This document shows positions 63,072-64,000 of a stretch of 64,000 nucleotides of DNA, piece by piece; position 1 is the stretch's first letter; each line of letters opens with the position of its first letter. Both the position numbers and the translations under genes were made by a program. The notes below the pieces were generated by a model that was not told the DNA's origin, did no database searches, and saw only the letters and a list, made by a program, of their open reading frames with translations. Source of the DNA: CALHVR01 sp963528625 (GTDB lineage Bacteria > Fusobacteriota > Fusobacteriia > Fusobacteriales > Leptotrichiaceae); NCBI GenBank assembly GCA_963528625.1, contig CAURVQ010000002.1, forward strand, positions 1 through 64,000. Reading direction: 5' to 3'.

Positions 63072-64000
63072 ATGTATTTAAGTCAAATAAATTACAATAA
63101 TTTTCGTTGTTTAGAAAATAAAAAAATAGATTTAGATAGAAATTTTAATTTAATATATGGTAAAAATGGACAGGGAAAAACATCATTGATAGAAGCTGTT
63201 CATTTTTTAGCAACGGGAAAAAGCTTTAGAACAAAAAAAAATAAAGAATTAATAAAATATAATTGGAATAGAGTGACTGTTTTTGGAAAGTATATTAATA
63301 AAAATGAAAATGAAAATACGATAGCAGTAGATGTAAATGAAGATAAAAGAGATTTCTATATAAATAGAATGAAGAATAGTTATATTGAATATGTTGGACT
63401 TTTAAATATAATTTCGTTTATTCCAGAAGATATAGAACTTATAGTAGGAAATCCGGGAGTTAGGCGTAATTTTTTTAATTATGAAATTTCTCAAGCTAAA
63501 AAAAATTATTTAAAATCAATAGTTGATTTTGAGAAAATATTAAAAATAAGAAATAAATTAATAAAAGAAAAAAAAACAGAAGATGAAATTTATAAAATAT
63601 ATAATGAAAAATTTATTGAAGAAGGATTAAATATAATTTTATATAGACGAGAATTTATAAGAAGTTTATCAATTTTACTTAACTTAAATTATCGTAAATT
63701 ATTTGATGAAAAATCGGAATTAAAATTAAAATATGAATGTTTTTTGGGGAATATTGAGAAGCAAAGTCGTGAAGAGTTAAAGGAAAAATTTGAGATGCAA
63801 TGTAGAAAAAAAATGGAAAGAGAAAAATATTTAGGATTTAGTTTACTTGGACCACAAAAAGATGATTTTGTATTTGAATTAAATGGGAAAAATGCTAAAA
63901 TGTATTCATCACAAGGGGAGAAAAAATCAATAATATTTTCTTTGAAAATATCGGAAATAGATATGTTAGTTAAAGAAAAAAATGAATATCCTATATTTAT
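63072..64000 (+). CDS. recF: RecF, recombination/repair ATPase (cut by window edge)
   Basis: RecF loads RecA-mediator proteins at gapped DNA. About 309 codons are present. The start is MYLSQINYNNFRCLE, Walker A is GKNGQGKTSLIEA (about residues 31-43), followed by FLATGKSFR, and the signature region contains SLLGPQKDDF and SSQGEKKSI. Walker B and the C-terminus lie beyond the right edge. The ATG is one base after the manO stop and its GAGG lies in the manO end, so the two are translationally coupled. Confidence 0.95.
   Translation, partial: MYLSQINYNNFRCLENKKIDLDRNFNLIYGKNGQGKTSLIEAVHFLATGKSFRTKKNKELIKYNWNRVTVFGKYINKNENENTIAVDVNEDKRDFYINRMKNSYIEYVGLLNIISFIPEDIELIVGNPGVRRNFFNYEISQAKKNYLKSIVDFEKILKIRNKLIKEKKTEDEIYKIYNEKFIEEGLNIILYRREFIRSLSILLNLNYRKLFDEKSELKLKYECFLGNIEKQSREELKEKFEMQCRKKMEREKYLGFSLLGPQKDDFVFELNGKNAKMYSSQGEKKSIIFSLKISEIDMLVKEKNEYPIF

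Noticed and set aside
1..64000. CRISPR arrays, insertion sequences, prophage or conjugative genes
   Set aside because: None were seen on either strand: no spaced direct-repeat arrays, transposases, integrases or structural phage genes.

Overview
The window is about 64 kb of very AT-rich DNA, by eye roughly a quarter G+C, from around the replication origin of a diderm bacterium. A BamA/TamB outer-membrane pair, a short Gram-positive-type YidC, GatCAB, mannose-family PTS operons with ManO, and the gene order near dnaA together fit Fusobacteriota. The family is most likely Leptotrichiaceae (Leptotrichia, Sneathia or Streptobacillus type). That placement is inferred from gene content and composition, not from a search.

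Layout. Almost everything left of about 57.5 kb is on the minus strand and everything right of it is on the plus strand, so genes run away from an oriC at about 57.64-58.0 kb between rpmH and dnaA. The one reversed gene is a Fic protein at 30.0 kb. From left to right: a broken lpxD start; bamA and tamB; parB (canonical type), rsmG, fmt, def, priA, a PASTA-type penicillin-binding protein, gatBAC; a two-gene restriction-modification system (Sau3AI/MutH-type nuclease plus m5C methyltransferase); a HAD phosphatase, rluB, scpB, mreB and ftsK; two tandem oppA lipoproteins; tRNA-Gln(UUG); fic and a single-chain type IIG restriction-modification enzyme; mfd; oppBCDF; the pheS-pheT-mnmG operon; a mannose-family PTS operon (IIA, IIB, IIC, IID and a small membrane protein); ligA; a plasmid-type parAB; mnmE, jag, yidC, rnpA and rpmH; oriC; dnaA and an S4 protein; a second mannose-family PTS operon (IIAB, IIC, IID, manO); and the start of recF, cut by the right edge.

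How the genes work together. GatCAB and tRNA-Gln fit tRNA-dependent amidation. MnmE and MnmG together modify the tRNA wobble uridine. RpmH, RnpA, YidC and Jag form the usual origin-proximal block. BamA and TamB build the outer membrane. OppBCDF with two binding proteins imports peptides, and the two PTS operons next to the origin should have high gene dosage in growing cells.

No complete new defence or mobile system is evident: there is no CRISPR array, insertion sequence or prophage. The most unusual signals are non-coding or architectural. Two genes (dnaA and a PTS IIB gene) share a Shine-Dalgarno / hairpin / 10-nt / ATG leader. DnaA-box clusters lie in and upstream of the pheST operon. Paired perfect palindromes lie upstream of mfd. 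A GATC-type R-M pair is embedded in the gatCAB transcription unit. recF is translationally coupled to a PTS regulator. Two ParB classes coexist.
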